Made by a program: the position numbers and the translations under genes
Assembly (NCBI GenBank): GCA_030740335.1
Contig: JASLXL010000151.1
Span: forward strand, 1 to 6,169
Length of the DNA stretch: 6,169 nt
Origin: SAR202 cluster bacterium
Lineage (GTDB): Bacteria; Chloroflexota; Dehalococcoidia; SAR202; CAJWER01
Reading direction: 5' to 3'
In this document: in pieces, positions 1 through 4,841 of the stretch
How the letters are laid out: each line of letters starts with the position of its first letter
Numbering within the stretch: position 1 is the first letter of the stretch
The notes under the pieces: generated by a model
Seen by the model: only the letters and a program-made list of their open reading frames with translations
Told to the model about the DNA's origin: nothing
Database searches by the model: none

Positions 1-27
1 GGGAAGGGGGACAGGGGGATGGTCGAA

Positions 28-45
28 AGGGTGTTTCAGCACCCT
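28..45. repeat. Perfect 6-bp hairpin AGGGTG/CACCCT
   Basis: AGGGTG (28-33) pairs perfectly with CACCCT (40-45) around the six-base loop TTTCAG. No T run follows on either strand, so it is not a standard intrinsic terminator. It lies in a non-coding left edge that also holds hairpins at 60-79 and 206-230. It looks like a dispersed intergenic palindrome; this is inference because a single copy is seen here. Confidence 0.45.
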
Positions 46-59
46 GCTGGATATCCACT

Positions 60-79
60 TCTGCCTTCACCAAGGCAGA
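60..79. repeat. Perfect 8-bp hairpin around CTGCCTT/AAGGCAG
   Basis: Bases 60-67 and 72-79 are perfectly complementary (TCTGCCTT with AAGGCAGA) around a four-base loop, CACC. It is a compact, stable stem with no T run on either side. It may be the end of an upstream transcript or part of an intergenic repeat; the sequence does not decide. Confidence 0.45.
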
Positions 80-110
80 TCCATCACCCCGCCTCTGCGT
101 ACGATCACCA

Positions 111-119
111 TGATACAAT
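111..119 (+). promoter_or_regulatory. Candidate extended -10 promoter for the Fe-S protein gene
   Basis: TGATACAAT contains a TACAAT hexamer (five of six matches to TATAAT) preceded by TGn, the extended -10 signature. No good -35 hexamer lies 16-18 bp upstream. A transcript starting near position 126 would have a leader of about 210 bases, holding the 206-230 hairpin, before the gene at 336. Only the -10 match supports this call. Confidence 0.3.
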
Positions 120-205
120 CGCGACAACGCCTATGAAATCGGCGTTCCATGGGGTATGACCGAAAAACTCAAGACCTCTAACAAAACTTATCGATAAGAG
201 GGAGT

Positions 206-230
206 CCAGAGGGGGCGAAACCCCCTCTGG
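206..230. repeat. Perfect 10-bp G/C-rich hairpin, probable dispersed intergenic repeat
   Basis: CCAGAGGGGG (206-215) and CCCCCTCTGG (221-230) are perfect complements around the loop CGAAA. The flank at 231-245 repeats the TCTGG and GGGGG words, so the element looks composite. It sits about 105 bp before the start codon of the Fe-S protein, so it could lie in the leader RNA. In shape and G-richness it resembles REP-like intergenic elements of environmental Chloroflexota genomes, an impression from memory and not checked. The 178-335 stretch shows no convincing coding signal. Confidence 0.6.
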
Positions 231-335
231 TGGGGGTCTGGGGGTGAGGGTTTTGATAGGGGCTCTGAGGACCGGGCTGAAGCCTTGCGCTCTTAAGGCA
301 AAGCAGGGGACGAAAACTCAGAAAGAACAGGTGAC

Positions 336-1283
336 ATGACCCGGTCAAAAACAGCCAGAAAAAAATTCCGTGCAGACCCGGCACAGTCCGTTGAGCGAGA
401 GATAAAGGAATTCGTCCGTACCAGCCCGTCCAACCGGCTGTCCTTTGCGGACGGCTACACCATGTGGGACGAACCACTCGTCCGGTTCGCCGACGGCGAC
501 GACCCCATCTTCGACGAGTACAAGACCATCATCGCTCCCACCCACCTCACCCCCCGTGAGGCGCTGGCCCGGGCCTACGACAAGAGGCCCGAGGATGTGC
601 CGGCCCACCTATCGGTCATTAGCTGGATTCTCCCCGCCATGGAGGGCTCCAGAGTGACCAACCACGCCGAGGAGCTTGTCCCCAGCAGACTCTGGTCCCA
701 CACCCGCTATTACGGCGAGGAGTTCAACGAAGGACTGCGCAGGCATGTCGTAGGACTCCTCACCGACCTGGGATACATGGCCGCTGCGCCGATGCTCCAG
801 CCCTATTTCGAGGTGTCCACCAACGAGAAAGGACCGTACTCCAACTGGTCCGAGCGCCACATGGCCTACGCCGCCGGTCACGGCACCTTCAGCCTCTCGG
901 ACGGCCTCATCACCGAGGCGGGCATCGCCCACCGCTGCGGCAACGTCGTCACCGACCTGCCGCTGCCCCCGAGCCCAAGGACGGCCACCGGACCGTACTC
1001 CAACTGCCTTTTCTACCTGGGCGTCAACTGCCGGGCCTGCATCAAGCGGTGCCCGGCCGGGGCCATCACCGAGAGCGGACACGACAAGAACATGTGCAAG
1101 GAGTACCTGAACAGCATCGGCTACTCGTCCGAGTCCATAAAAGCCGGATACGACAACGAGGCCAGCGTGTACGGATGCGGCCTGTGCCAGACCAGGGTGC
1201 CCTGCGAGTTCCAGAACCCCATCCACAAGCTCAAGAGGAGAGAACGCTGGCCGGGGCTCCAACCGGTACCCGGCGGAGACTGA
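336..1283 (+). CDS. QueG/reductive-dehalogenase-like double [4Fe-4S] cluster protein
   Basis: A 315-residue soluble protein related to epoxyqueuosine reductase QueG and the Fe-S part of reductive dehalogenases (COG1600-like). The central block SERHMAYAAGHGTFSLSD (172-189), then LITEAGIAHRCGNVVTDL, matches the family region before the Fe-S domain. Ferredoxin-like cysteines follow: C224, then C232-x2-C235-x3-C239-P, with AGAI after it. A second set is C254 and C281-x2-C284-x5-C290. Together they probably bind two [4Fe-4S] clusters that pass electrons to an active site, perhaps a cobalamin. The HEAT-repeat tail of full-length QueG (about 380 residues) is absent. Hence true queuosine synthesis is doubtful and the substrate unknown. 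The start at 336 is supported only by a weak GAAAG about 10 bases upstream; ATG 462 is an alternative. No signal peptide is seen, so it is likely cytoplasmic. Confidence 0.85.
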   Translation: MTRSKTARKKFRADPAQSVEREIKEFVRTSPSNRLSFADGYTMWDEPLVRFADGDDPIFDEYKTIIAPTHLTPREALARAYDKRPEDVPAHLSVISWILPAMEGSRVTNHAEELVPSRLWSHTRYYGEEFNEGLRRHVVGLLTDLGYMAAAPMLQPYFEVSTNEKGPYSNWSERHMAYAAGHGTFSLSDGLITEAGIAHRCGNVVTDLPLPPSPRTATGPYSNCLFYLGVNCRACIKRCPAGAITESGHDKNMCKEYLNSIGYSSESIKAGYDNEASVYGCGLCQTRVPCEFQNPIHKLKRRERWPGLQPVPGGD

Positions 1284-1424
1284 TCGATATCCGCACCCTG
1301 TCTCGGTCCCCTGGATAGAGCCCAGCGTCACCGGAGGTCGGCGTTACTGTCCGGTCCGTTTCAGATGAACTCTGTCTTCGGGCATGATCGGTCCGGTCAG
1401 AAAAAACACGATGAGAGGAGTGAA

Positions 1425-1721
1425 ATGGCAGTCTACGTGATCGCGGATATCGAAGTTAATGACCGGGACGCCTACGCCGAGTATCAGAAGAAGGTGCCTG
1501 CGATCATCGAGAAATACGGTGGTCGCTACCTCGTCCGGGGAGGCGACGTAACGGTGATCGAGGGCGAATGGCAGCCCTCGAGAATCGTCGTGTTGGAGTT
1601 TCCTTCTCAAGCCGAGTTGCAGCGGTTCGCCAAATCGCCGGAGTACGCTCCGGTAGCGGCCATCCGGCACCGAGCGACTAAATCCAACTCGTTCGTCGTT
1701 GAGGGGTACGCGGGGCACTAG
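1425..1721 (+). CDS. DUF1330 domain-containing protein
   Basis: A 98-residue protein that is a single DUF1330 (PF07045) domain, a small dimeric alpha/beta-barrel (ferredoxin-like) fold of unknown biochemical role. Family features visible are the N-terminal strand AVYVIADIEVND, the KYGGRYLVRGG turn (30-40), the RIVVLEFPS strand (53-61), and SPEYAPVAAIRHRAT (71-85), where the domain usually ends with its conserved P-x-Y-x-x-x-x-x-x-R pattern. The length equals the family norm. The start at ATG 1425 is chosen because GAGAGGAG (1413-1420) lies four bases upstream and the domain begins there. An in-frame ATG at 1365 would add 20 unrelated residues. It follows the Fe-S gene by 141 bp on the same strand, which is too far to assert an operon. 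Confidence 0.9.
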   Translation: MAVYVIADIEVNDRDAYAEYQKKVPAIIEKYGGRYLVRGGDVTVIEGEWQPSRIVVLEFPSQAELQRFAKSPEYAPVAAIRHRATKSNSFVVEGYAGH

Positions 1722-1727
1722 CGAGGT

Positions 1728-1739
1728 AGGCCCGGGCCT
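1728..1739. other. 12-bp GC palindrome just after the DUF1330 gene
   Basis: AGGCCCGGGCCT is a perfect self-complementary palindrome starting seven bases after the DUF1330 stop codon. It could be a protein binding site or a chance GC-rich word. Nothing else in the sequence assigns a role. Confidence 0.2.
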
Positions 1740-1777
1740 TGGACCGAGGATGGGTATGGCTCGACCCGTCACCGGTT

Positions 1778-1805
1778 CCCCGAATTCTTGGCATGAATTT
1801 CGGGG
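1778..1805 (+). terminator. Hairpin downstream of DUF1330, possible transcript end
   Basis: CCCCGAA (1778-1784) pairs with TTCGGGG (1799-1805). The stem continues as TTC/GAA with one bulged T (1798), closing on the seven-base loop TTGGCAT. It lies 57 bases after the DUF1330 stop, a reasonable place for a 3' end. No T run follows (the next bases are ACAACG), so it is not a canonical intrinsic terminator and may only stabilise the 3' end. Confidence 0.35.
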
Positions 1806-1832
1806 ACAACGTTACCGTGACAGGCCGGTCTC

Positions 1833-2129
1833 TCATGCCTTCTCCGCCTGGTCATGGGTCTTCACAAGCCTAACACTTCCCAGCCTACCCCGTTTTACTA
1901 GGATTTCTTTCGGCGTACTCAGGTCGCGTTCAATGCGCAAGGTCAGGCGCGGAAAGGCCGAGACGAGACGAAAGACACCCATCGCACCGTCGTCCAGACT
2001 TCTTTTGAGAGACCGAGATAGATGAATCGCCCAAATTGGAACCTCAGTATCAGCTCGGTGATAAATCTCGCAAGAGGCTGGGATTGGAGTCTGTATGGCC
2101 TGATCTTCCTCTACATGGCCTTGCCTCAA
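1833..2129 (-). CDS. Doubtful antisense ORF in the spacer before the MATE gene
   Basis: A 98-codon minus-strand frame, largely inside the 300-bp spacer 1722-2021. Its last 60 residues look protein-like: GVFRLVSAFPRLTLRIERD followed by LSTPKEILVKRGRLGSVR, a balanced mix that suggests strands and a basic surface. The first ~35 residues lie antisense to the start of the transporter gene and look like a shadow. An internal ATG at 1982 would give a 49-residue product wholly within the spacer. I recognise no domain and see no clear ribosome binding site. It could be a small gene, a remnant of a longer one, or chance. Confidence 0.25.
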   Translation of the reverse strand: MRQGHVEEDQAIQTPIPASCEIYHRADTEVPIWAIHLSRSLKRSLDDGAMGVFRLVSAFPRLTLRIERDLSTPKEILVKRGRLGSVRLVKTHDQAEKA

Positions 2130-3401
2130 TTCTACAGGTCATACAGCGTTTACCTGATCGGTAATGCCATTCCCGACACAAGTGCACTGGCCACGGTGGC
2201 TCAGTGGGGCTTCGTTGAACTGATGATCGAAGTCGTCCAAGAGACCTTCGTGTTGGCCATCTTCTTCTTTGTCGGTAGAACTGTGATTGCGGGCGGGCGA
2301 CCGGGCCACTCCATGCGAACCGCAATATCCATCATCTTCTGGGTATCTCTTGTGTTTGCGGTGGTCCTATCAGCGTCGTCCGGTTTGTTCGTTCAGGTCG
2401 CCGGCACGCCGGAGTCGATCCAGCAGACGACAGTCTCGTTCCTCAGACTGAAAAGCGCGGCCATTCCCATCTCGCTGCTGACGGTGGCGCTTATCATCAT
2501 GGTCGAAACGATAAACCGGAAGCGGCTGATTCTTAGCATGGCTCTGCTCAACGTCCTGTACCGGTTCGTATTCGACAGTCTTTTCTATGGGGACTATCCC
2601 TTCTCACTCGGTCTGGGAGTCATGGGCGTGGCATGGGCGGACATGGCTTCTAGGTTGTTGTTATTGGCGACCATTATCTTCATGTTGAGAGGGAGCCTCT
2701 TTGAGGGCGTCAACTCGTGGAGAGACTTCTTCGTCTTCCATGAATGGCGGATGTATCTGGGGATCAGCAGTGGTTCTGGACTGGACAGTCTGGTAAGGAA
2801 CCTCGCCTACTTCTTCATGATCGTCCGGATGCTGAATCTCCTGGGAGAGGACTCAATCGGCGGGTACTATCTGGCTATGCATATTTTCTGGAGCTTTCTC
2901 CTGGTTCCAATTTTGGCCTTGTCGGAAAGCCTCAAAGTTCTAGTAGCCAATTACTCATTTGACATTCAGCGGGTCCGGCGGTTGTGGTACTCGGCACTCC
3001 TCATTGCCGGTGCGATAATCGGGGTCTGGGTGCTGCTCTTGCCATTGTGGAGGCGCTTCGCAACCTTCTTGAACCCTAACGAAGCCTTCGTGGACTTTTC
3101 ACTTCGTACCGCGAGCATCCTCTTCGTTCCCTATGCTCTGCTGGCACTCAACCTGGTAACAGATAGCGTCTTCTATGGCATCGGGCGTACCAGATACATG
3201 GCTTACCAGTCCATCATCACCAATGGCACCGTTTACCTCGCCGCATTCCTGGCGTACGTGGTGGGGATATGGAACCCGACTTTTGATTCCATCCTCGTCC
3301 TATTCACACTTGGCATCATCGTTGACTCGGCCCTGACCATTTTCTTCGTGCTACGAGCGCTTACTCCAAAGACTCCCGGTGTGCGACCAGTTCTGGCCTA
3401 A
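2022..3401 (+). CDS. MATE-type (MOP superfamily) multidrug/organic cation exporter
   Basis: A 459-residue integral membrane protein of the usual MATE length, with about twelve hydrophobic segments. Rough positions are 22-45, 62-85, 101-125, 138-160, 168-188, 198-222, 244-272, 283-303, 320-343, 362-385, 396-415 and 422-445. The two halves each carry the family's glycine- and serine-rich helix patterns, for example LGVMGVAWADMASRL (199-212) in the first and GISSGSGLDSLVRNLAY (247-263) opening the second. Such proteins export drugs or cationic metabolites in exchange for sodium ions or protons. No substrate can be read from sequence. A polysaccharide-flippase-like relative within the same superfamily is the main alternative. 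The start at 2022 lacks a strong ribosome binding site (only GAGA/GAGAT words upstream). Its 3' end overlaps the convergent DUF488 frame by 51 bp. Confidence 0.8.
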   Translation: MNRPNWNLSISSVINLARGWDWSLYGLIFLYMALPQFYRSYSVYLIGNAIPDTSALATVAQWGFVELMIEVVQETFVLAIFFFVGRTVIAGGRPGHSMRTAISIIFWVSLVFAVVLSASSGLFVQVAGTPESIQQTTVSFLRLKSAAIPISLLTVALIIMVETINRKRLILSMALLNVLYRFVFDSLFYGDYPFSLGLGVMGVAWADMASRLLLLATIIFMLRGSLFEGVNSWRDFFVFHEWRMYLGISSGSGLDSLVRNLAYFFMIVRMLNLLGEDSIGGYYLAMHIFWSFLLVPILALSESLKVLVANYSFDIQRVRRLWYSALLIAGAIIGVWVLLLPLWRRFATFLNPNEAFVDFSLRTASILFVPYALLALNLVTDSVFYGIGRTRYMAYQSIITNGTVYLAAFLAYVVGIWNPTFDSILVLFTLGIIVDSALTIFFVLRALTPKTPGVRPVLA

Positions 3402-3882
3402 GACTGTGGCCTGAAAGGTTTCTTGCGACGGGAAACCCGCGCCATCCCTCCTGATGTGCCGCAGCTCCACCCCGCGCTCAGCCAGCGCCGGCCCCAGGTG
3501 GAGCAACCGGTGGCACTTGCCTGGGTCCTCCTCGGCGCACATGACCGCCACCGTCTTGTCCTCCGCCAGCTCCACCAGCCGGTCGATTCCCTGGTTGAAA
3601 GCCGCCGTCGCCCTCATCTTCCGGTAGTCCGGCTTGCCCTTGGCGTCGTACATCGCGGGATCGGCAGGCTTTCCCCCCCAGCGTGTCGCCCAGAAAGACG
3701 TAACCGATACCCTCCCGCTCCAGCAGGGCGGGTAGGGTGCCCTTGCTGGCGAACGGCGCAAACCTGCTAACCGGATTGGTTCTCACGCCCACCAGCAGTT
3801 GAACGCCATTCTCCCGCAACAGAGGGTAGAAAACCTCCCACGTATGGTTGCTGTGCCCTATCGTGTAGATACTGTTTGCCAT
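3351..3882 (-). pseudogene. DUF488 domain protein, interrupted by a one-base frameshift
   Basis: Two overlapping frames join into one 176-residue DUF488 protein if one G is removed from the coding-strand run of seven G (C run at 3673-3679). The first half (residues 1-71) carries IYTIGHSNHTWE, VRTNPVSRFAPF and YVFLGDTLGGK. The second half carries PADPAMYD and the family hallmark VMCAEEDPGKCHR (112-124), where the Cys-Ala-Glu and Cys-His pairs are conserved. The biochemical role of DUF488 is unknown. Unshifted, the first frame continues with unrelated residues to 3478. The family pattern D-V-R appears as G-V-R (residue 32). The start ATG 3882 fits the family N-terminus; a TTG at 3897 is possible. 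The C-terminal ~27 residues run antisense into the MATE gene. It may be a sequencing error, a real decay mutation or slippage-based switching. Confidence 0.8.
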
Positions 3883-4001
3883 CGCCCTTGCTCGCAATCG
3901 CTACCCTACATCGCGGGTTTTCGTACATCCTCGGCAACGACGTGCAACGGAACCATAGCGAATTGCGTAAGGCCACCTTCTAAGTCACCTTCAGCTATAC
4001 C

Positions 4002-4517
4002 TCACAACATCCCTTGGCTACCGTACCCGGGTTGGACCTGTATCCCACCCACCAATGGTCGGTGTTTTTCATCAACTGCACCAGCAGGTCTAGCTTTCTC
4101 TTGCTCAATTACATCGACCTCGCAGCCATCCAGCTTACGTGGGATTTTGGCTTTTTCTTCTGGAGGCGCATCGGGATCTATGAAGATAGCCATGCGTGTC
4201 GCACCGATTCCAACACCAGTAACAATCGGATTTTTAAACAGTTCCTTTTCCCACTTATATTTCAACTCGATCGCCTGTCGCTGTTCAGGACTTGATTTTT
4301 GCCAAACAGATAAACCGTGACCTGTTGTATACTTCGGTTCATCGATGCTCATCATGCACTCCTCTGGCTCAGGGGTATCGACTGATTGAACCGTGGCGTC
4401 GGCGACACTGGGAGGCGGTTCTGGTGTGGCTGTGAACGTGCTCGCGGGCGTCTCCGATCGACCGGAGCAGGCACCCAACAACAGGACCAAGATCAACCAC
4501 CACGCCCTGTTCCCCAT
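4002..4517 (-). CDS. Lipoprotein resembling the N-terminal part of a trypsin-like family, C-terminally short
   Basis: A 171-residue predicted lipoprotein. The N-terminus has a hydrophobic segment (WWLILVLLLGAC) ending in a lipobox with Cys17 as the lipidation site. A Ser/Thr/Pro-rich linker (18-52) follows, as is common in surface-anchored proteins. Residues 97-171 show NPIVTGVGIGATRMAIFID, IPRKLDGCEVDV and RPLVGGIQVQ. This resembles the region just before the catalytic core in a family of bacterial trypsin-like proteins. The product ends at GSQGML, before any His/Asp/Ser core, so it may be truncated or a stand-alone module. Family assignment is by pattern from memory. A good ribosome binding site, AGAGGG (4526-4531), lies eight bases from the ATG. 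The DNA is more AT-rich than its neighbours, hinting at a different origin. Confidence 0.7.
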   Translation of the reverse strand: MGNRAWWLILVLLLGACSGRSETPASTFTATPEPPPSVADATVQSVDTPEPEECMMSIDEPKYTTGHGLSVWQKSSPEQRQAIELKYKWEKELFKNPIVTGVGIGATRMAIFIDPDAPPEEKAKIPRKLDGCEVDVIEQEKARPAGAVDEKHRPLVGGIQVQPGYGSQGML

Positions 4518-4596
4518 TAGATGTGCCCTCTTAAGCCCGCACGGAATGTAACGCCGATGTAAGAGTTTTGCACTTCCCTCCCCCTCATCCCCAGCC

Positions 4597-4625
4597 TTGC
4601 GAGAATAGCACGCATGTGCTATTCT
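4597..4625 (+). promoter_or_regulatory. Candidate promoter TTGCGA-17-TATTCT enclosing an operator
   Basis: TTGCGA (4597-4602) and TATTCT (4620-4625) each match the sigma-70 hexamers at four of six positions and are spaced exactly 17 bp. The inverted repeat at 4602-4625 fills the spacer and covers the -10. A repressor bound there would block RNA polymerase. The minus strand also reads TAGAAT here, so divergent transcription toward the lipoprotein gene is possible. No experiment supports this; it is a pattern match. Confidence 0.35.
4602..4625. promoter_or_regulatory. Perfect 10-bp inverted repeat, operator-like
   Basis: AGAATAGCAC (4602-4611) is the exact reverse complement of GTGCTATTCT (4616-4625), separated by GCAT. 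The symmetric, AT-flanked form around AGCAC-N4-GTGCT is typical of binding sites for dimeric helix-turn-helix or LexA-type repressors. It is close to, but not the same as, the Gram-positive GAAC-N4-GTTC SOS box. As RNA it would also fold as a hairpin, but no T run follows. It lies 84 bp upstream of the lipoprotein start and 32 bp upstream of the small plus-strand ORF. Confidence 0.6.
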
Positions 4626-4657
4626 ATATCCTCTCCCATCTTGAGTCGAGGGTGAGC

Positions 4658-4804
4658 ATGTCCATCGGCCTATCGACGCGGGTTAAGGCTTTGTATCCCC
4701 GGCCAAATGTCACAAAATGTCACAAAATGTCACGCAAAAACAACTCGACTCACCGGTTCCGAGATCACCAGCCAGGCCATCTACCCCCATCCTCTCCGCT
4801 GTAG
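4658..4804 (+). CDS. Possible 48-residue small protein or gene remnant
   Basis: An ATG at 4658 with GAGGGTGAG just upstream (4648-4656) opens a 48-codon frame: MSIGLSTRVKALYPRPNVTK, then CHKMSRKNNSTHRF and a proline-rich end. It follows the operator-like repeat and promoter candidate by the right distance. The NVTKCHKM part is encoded by the 10-bp tandem repeats. Similar Val-Thr-Lys-Cys-His words occur at the front of some small helix-turn-helix or terminase-like proteins, from memory and unchecked. No helix-turn-helix follows here, so it may be a truncated relic. The alternative is a non-coding spacer. Confidence 0.3.
   Translation: MSIGLSTRVKALYPRPNVTKCHKMSRKNNSTHRFRDHQPGHLPPSSPL
4705..4733 (+). 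repeat. Three tandem copies of a 10-bp repeat, AAATGTCACA
   Basis: AAATGTCACA occurs at 4705-4714 and 4715-4724, with a third copy at 4725-4733 missing only its last base (G replaces A). The 10-bp period is close to one helical turn, which would place bound proteins on the same face of the DNA. It is too short and has no unique spacers, so it is not a CRISPR. It could be a protein-binding iteron-like array or a slippage-prone coding repeat within the small ORF. Confidence 0.8.
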
Positions 4805-4816
4805 GATGGCGGAGAG
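4792..4816. terminator. 8-bp hairpin between the small ORF and the enolase superfamily gene
   Basis: CTCTCCGC (4792-4799) pairs with GCGGAGAG (4809-4816) around a nine-base loop. An alternative six-base stem, CCATCC with GGATGG (4804-4809), competes for the same region. It lies 25 bases past the stop of the minus-strand enolase superfamily gene and overlaps the end of the small plus-strand ORF. It lacks a T run on either strand, so a role as a bidirectional terminator is only possible. Confidence 0.3.
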
Positions 4817-4841
4817 TCAGAGAGGGGGCACGCCGCTGCCC

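Noticed and set aside
1..159. Plus frame open from the left edge to a TGA at 157-159
   Set aside because: It runs through two perfect hairpins and the -10 candidate, and its His/Pro-rich product resembles no protein I know. More likely non-coding.
609..1331. Long minus-strand open frame antisense to the Fe-S protein gene
   Set aside because: It mirrors a GC-rich gene whose plus-strand product has clear cysteine motifs; the antisense product is Gly/Ala/Val-rich with no recognisable domain.
1284..1424. Spacer between the Fe-S and DUF1330 genes as a site for an RNA gene or riboswitch
   Set aside because: I saw only short repeats of the GTCCGGTC word and no convincing stem, promoter or known RNA motif.
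3767..3976. Minus-strand frame overlapping the start of the DUF488 gene
   Set aside because: It is out of frame with the conserved TIGHSN start of DUF488 and its product has no recognisable features.
4002..4004. TGA ending the lipoprotein as a recoded selenocysteine or read-through codon
   Set aside because: The same frame stays open for only about 30 more codons without a protease motif, and no selenocysteine insertion hairpin is apparent; ordinary termination is simpler.
4705..4733. Tandem 10-bp repeat as a CRISPR array
   Set aside because: Units are 10 bp and directly adjacent, with no spacers and no cas genes in the window.
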